NCBI RefSeq assembly: GCF_000262245.1
Contig: NZ_AJSX01000041.1
Coordinates: 62,001-126,000, forward strand
Source of the DNA: Pasteurella bettyae CCUG 2042
Lineage (GTDB): Bacteria > Pseudomonadota > Gammaproteobacteria > Enterobacterales > Pasteurellaceae
Length of the DNA stretch: 64,000 bases
Direction of reading: 5' to 3'
This document shows, in pieces, positions 61,058 to 64,000 of the stretch. Numbering within the stretch: the first letter of the stretch is position 1; each line of letters opens with the position of its first letter. The translations under genes and the position numbers were made by a program. The notes under the pieces are model-generated. The model made no database searches. It saw nothing but the letters and a program-made list of their open reading frames with translations, and was not told where the DNA came from.

Positions 61058-61873
61058 TTAAAAACTCTTCTCGTATTTTTTACCAAAAAACTTCGCCATT
61101 AAAAATGCAGTTCCTTTCTTCAACCAATTAATTTTCTCGCCATAAACAAAAGGAATTGCTTTCACTTTTAATGCGTTATTTTGAGAATATTGTTTTAACC
61201 ATACATTAAACAATAATTCACTTACTCGACCATAAAAACGAGCGTGGAATACAGAATATTGTTCTGCAGGAATGCGTTTTTCCAACTCAAATAAAATGGG
61301 GAATAACCAACTGCAATAATCATTCACTAATTTTTTCGACATAATGAACATATTAAACATATATCCGCCACGCTGTTTCATTACGGTATCAAAATTTGAT
61401 AAATATTCACCGCACTTTTCAGCAATAATTTCGCGTGTAACATCCAAATGTTCAGAGTGTAGCGTATTAGCATAATGTGAGTAAAGTGTTTCAATATAAT
61501 AATTACGCTTACTTGGCACAATAACATCATATTGACTTAATAATTGACTCGCTTCTTGACCGGTTAAGTATAAGCTTTCTAATAAATGACTTTTTCTTTC
61601 TGACCGATTCTTTAGTGTAAAGAATCGACGATAATGAATCAGTCCTAAATAATCATTTGGCAAATTTTTCCATGCCCAATAAAGCCCTGTGAGTTCGCAA
61701 AAATTTGGGTTTTTGTTTGAAATATTATCACCCGTATCATCACCTTGATAACCAATACTTTGCTTACCTTGTTTACCAACATGTAATGGTAAATATATCG
61801 GATCCACAGGCATAAAATAAGGTTTATGCGTTGCAATAATAATTTTAATATTTTTTGGATATTGATTTTCCAT
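61058..61873 (-). CDS. DUF4422 domain glycosyltransferase
   Basis: A 271-residue protein of the DUF4422 family found in capsule and O-antigen loci and thought to be glycosyltransferases. Family landmarks: KIIIATHKPYFMP at the N-terminus, YQGDDTGDNISNKNPNFCEL, LTGLYWAWKNLPNDYLGLIH (conserved YWAWKN and HYRR), and MKQRGGYMFNMFIM. It is the promoter-proximal gene of the locus. Donor and acceptor are unknown. An uptake core (61409-61417) lies inside. Confidence 0.85.
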   Translation of the reverse strand: MENQYPKNIKIIIATHKPYFMPVDPIYLPLHVGKQGKQSIGYQGDDTGDNISNKNPNFCELTGLYWAWKNLPNDYLGLIHYRRFFTLKNRSERKSHLLESLYLTGQEASQLLSQYDVIVPSKRNYYIETLYSHYANTLHSEHLDVTREIIAEKCGEYLSNFDTVMKQRGGYMFNMFIMSKKLVNDYCSWLFPILFELEKRIPAEQYSVFHARFYGRVSELLFNVWLKQYSQNNALKVKAIPFVYGEKINWLKKGTAFLMAKFFGKKYEKSF

Positions 61874-61917
61874 AATTACTAATTATTTCTTTTAATAAAA
61901 TTTTATTAAAACAATTC

Positions 61918-61926
61918 ATTATAACA
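61918..61926 (-). promoter_or_regulatory. Extended -10 promoter element for the polysaccharide operon
   Basis: On the minus strand TG-T-TATAAT forms an extended -10 hexamer 45 bases upstream of the first gene's ATG. No good -35 is visible, which is common for extended -10 promoters. Confidence 0.5.
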
Positions 61927-62259
61927 GTATGCCTTCTTATTATTTATGTGTTTTTAAATAATACTGTGTCATAAGGATACAAATATTGCATTCTCAACTT
62001 TCTGCCATAATAAAAGATGATGATGCCTGATCTTCTTGAAAACTATTTTACTAGCGAAATATTAATCCCTTGAATGGCCGCAAATTAAATTACATCGTAA
62101 TAATATCTTGCTTATGTAACTTTAATGATTGGCTATAATTGTGATGAGTACGTAGAAAAGAATTAGTCATAAAATAACCTTAATTTAAAGAGTAGCATAG
62201 ATATTAGGTAGATAGTTTTATAGCTTATTGTATAGTTGACTAATAAATCAAATCAATAA

Positions 62260-62574
<315 letters not shown>

Positions 62575-62597
62575 TGGATTCAAACTGATTTTCAAAG

Positions 62598-62628
62598 AAA
62601 ACGCCCTAAGTCATGCTTAGGGCGTTTT
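62598..62628. terminator. Bidirectional terminator between infA and lnt
   Basis: AAAACGCCCTAAG (62598-62610) and CTTAGGGCGTTTT (62616-62628) form a perfect 13-bp stem with a 5-base loop and T runs on both strands, serving the convergent infA and lnt genes. Confidence 0.93.
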
Positions 62629-62651
62629 TCTTAATCTAAAATTTTGCTTTT

Positions 62652-64000
62652 TTATACCGCAGTTTTCATCACTTTACGTTTAATCAAGGCGGCTAAAATT
62701 CTTAATACGGTAAAAATCAATGCTAATAAATAAAGTGGCTTATTGCCTAAAGCTGCATAAGGTGTCTTGCCTTTTGTGGGGGCAATTTTAGTGGTTAATA
62801 CCGTTTGTTTAAACTGAGGGGCTTGAGAAATAATCTTTCCTTTTGCATCAATAAATGCAGTAATTCCCGTATTCGTTGCTCTTACTAGTGGTTTGCCTAA
62901 TTCTAAGGCTCTCATTCTTGCCATTTGTAAATGTTGCCAAGGGCCAATACTATCGCCAAACCAAGCATCATTAGAAACTGTTAATAAGAAATCGGTATTA
63001 GTATGTATATTTTTTTGTAACTGGCTACCAAAAATAATTTCATAACAAATCGCTGGTGCGAAAGTTCTTCCTTTTGCTAATAAAGGCTGTTGTATTTCAT
63101 CACCATTTTGAAAAGCTGACATGGGTAAATTAAACACAGAACCTAATGGACGTAATAAGCTTTCCAAAGGAACATATTCCCCAAAAGGCACTAAATGATG
63201 TTTAGCATAACGCATCATATTATCTGATGAATAAGGTTGCTCAATATTACCTACCGACACAATTGAATTTAACAATTTACCTTGGATTTCATCTTGATAT
63301 ACCGAACCAATAAAAACCTCACTACCTTTCTGTTGAGCCGCTAACTGTAATGCTTTATAAAACGGCTGTAGTTGATTTTCTAAAGCGGGTAATGCGGATT
63401 CTGGCAAAATAATTAAATCTGAGGTTCCTAAATGCTCATTAATTAATTTCTGATAAATATCTAAGGTTGCATAAAGATATTGCGGATCCCATTTTAAATT
63501 TTGTTCAATATTACCCTGTGCTAGGCTAATTTTTAAGGCTTTTTCTGGGACTTCTGTCACAAAAGATTTTTGTGAAGAATAGGCACTCAGTCCACCAACG
63601 ATAACTAACATTGCTAAATTTGCCAAGGCAATTGGCAATTTCCGTGGTGTTTTTAATAACGCAGAAATTCCACTAAAAATAACCGCACTTGCCCACATAA
63701 CAAAGAAAGTTACACCTTCAGCCCCAAACAATGGCGCTAATCCTGAGAAAGGGCTATCAATTTGCGTGTAACCAAATTGCAACCAAGGAAATCCAGTAAA
63801 TAACCAGCCACGAAGAAATTCAGTAAATGTCCAAATCACTGGAAATATTACCACGCTGGTGACTTTAAAACGTTGAATAATATAAGTGAATAATAATGGA
63901 TAGCATGATAAATAGGCTGCCAATAACACCACTAAAATATAGCTCAACCATAATGGTGAACCTCCAAATTGGTGAATACTGACATGCAGCCAACTTATGC
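62652..64000 (-). CDS. lnt: Apolipoprotein N-acyltransferase, C-terminal part (cut by window end)
   Basis: Adds the third acyl chain to mature lipoproteins in the inner membrane. The frame stays open to the window edge (about 449 codons), and residues upstream of any candidate start (for example SWLHVSIHQFGG) match the family, so the N-terminal membrane helices are outside the window. The nitrilase-like catalytic triad is visible: Glu in LIILPESALPA, Lys in RYAKHHLVPFGEYVP, and Cys in PAICYEIIFG. A C-terminal helix ends the protein. An uptake core lies at 63682-63690. Confidence 0.96.
   Translation of the reverse strand, partial: ISWLHVSIHQFGGSPLWLSYILVVLLAAYLSCYPLLFTYIIQRFKVTSVVIFPVIWTFTEFLRGWLFTGFPWLQFGYTQIDSPFSGLAPLFGAEGVTFFVMWASAVIFSGISALLKTPRKLPIALANLAMLVIVGGLSAYSSQKSFVTEVPEKALKISLAQGNIEQNLKWDPQYLYATLDIYQKLINEHLGTSDLIILPESALPALENQLQPFYKALQLAAQQKGSEVFIGSVYQDEIQGKLLNSIVSVGNIEQPYSSDNMMRYAKHHLVPFGEYVPLESLLRPLGSVFNLPMSAFQNGDEIQQPLLAKGRTFAPAICYEIIFGSQLQKNIHTNTDFLLTVSNDAWFGDSIGPWQHLQMARMRALELGKPLVRATNTGITAFIDAKGKIISQAPQFKQTVLTTKIAPTKGKTPYAALGNKPLYLLALIFTVLRILAALIKRKVMKTAV

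Noticed and set aside
62652-63947. lnt as a complete gene starting at TTG 63947
   Set aside because: The frame continues to the window edge with Lnt-like residues upstream, and the protein would lack its first membrane helices; it is a partial gene.

Overview
The window is a contiguous piece of an AT-rich gammaproteobacterial chromosome from the Pasteurellaceae. The best evidence is about 39 exact copies of the Hin-type DNA uptake signal core AAGTGCGGT (both strands), several of them paired head-to-head as transcription terminators. Gene order (lpxC beside pheA in the dcw cluster, pstSCAB-phoBR without phoU, ndk-pepB beside an O-antigen-like locus) resembles Haemophilus. A non-influenzae Haemophilus such as H. 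parainfluenzae fits, but Pasteurella, Aggregatibacter or Histophilus cannot be excluded from sequence alone.

Layout. 1-2023 (+): end of the fumarate reductase operon frdABCD. 2167-4663 (-): pheA and an iron-dependent alcohol dehydrogenase. 4794-23044 (-): the complete dcw cell-division and peptidoglycan cluster, transcribed mraZ-rsmH-ftsL-ftsI-murE-murF-mraY-murD-ftsW-murG-murC-ddlB-ftsQ-ftsA-ftsZ-lpxC, with a four-repeat MraZ operator in front and a strong terminator behind. 23271-28850 (-): cstA, a small cysteine-rich protein, tmcA, ybeY and phoH. 29013-34440 (-): bifunctional glutathione synthetase gshF next to a CjaA-type (probably cysteine) ABC importer. 34632-36517 (-): miaB and a DUF3861 gene. 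36718-42418 (+): the phosphate regulon pstSCAB-phoBR behind two Pho boxes. 42450-51432 (-): cpdA, nudF, an Sfp-type phosphopantetheinyl transferase, htpG, an opacity-type porin, sprT, metK, ndk and pepB.

51468-61873 (-) is the accessory region. It is a Wzx/Wzy-type surface polysaccharide locus with rmlB, a WbaP-like initiating transferase, UDP-galactopyranose mutase (glf), flippase, polymerase, a WbbI-like galactofuranosyltransferase and three further glycosyltransferases. It is more AT-rich and poorer in uptake sequences than most of its surroundings. The gene set predicts a repeat unit containing galactofuranose. 62356-64000 holds infA (+) and the 3' part of lnt (-), cut by the window edge.

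No tRNA, rRNA, CRISPR array, insertion sequence or prophage gene was seen. I found no convincing new multi-gene system. The points most worth checking are the polysaccharide locus, the gshF/cysteine-importer pairing, the MraZ operator, the pstS-pstC hairpin and the small unknown genes.
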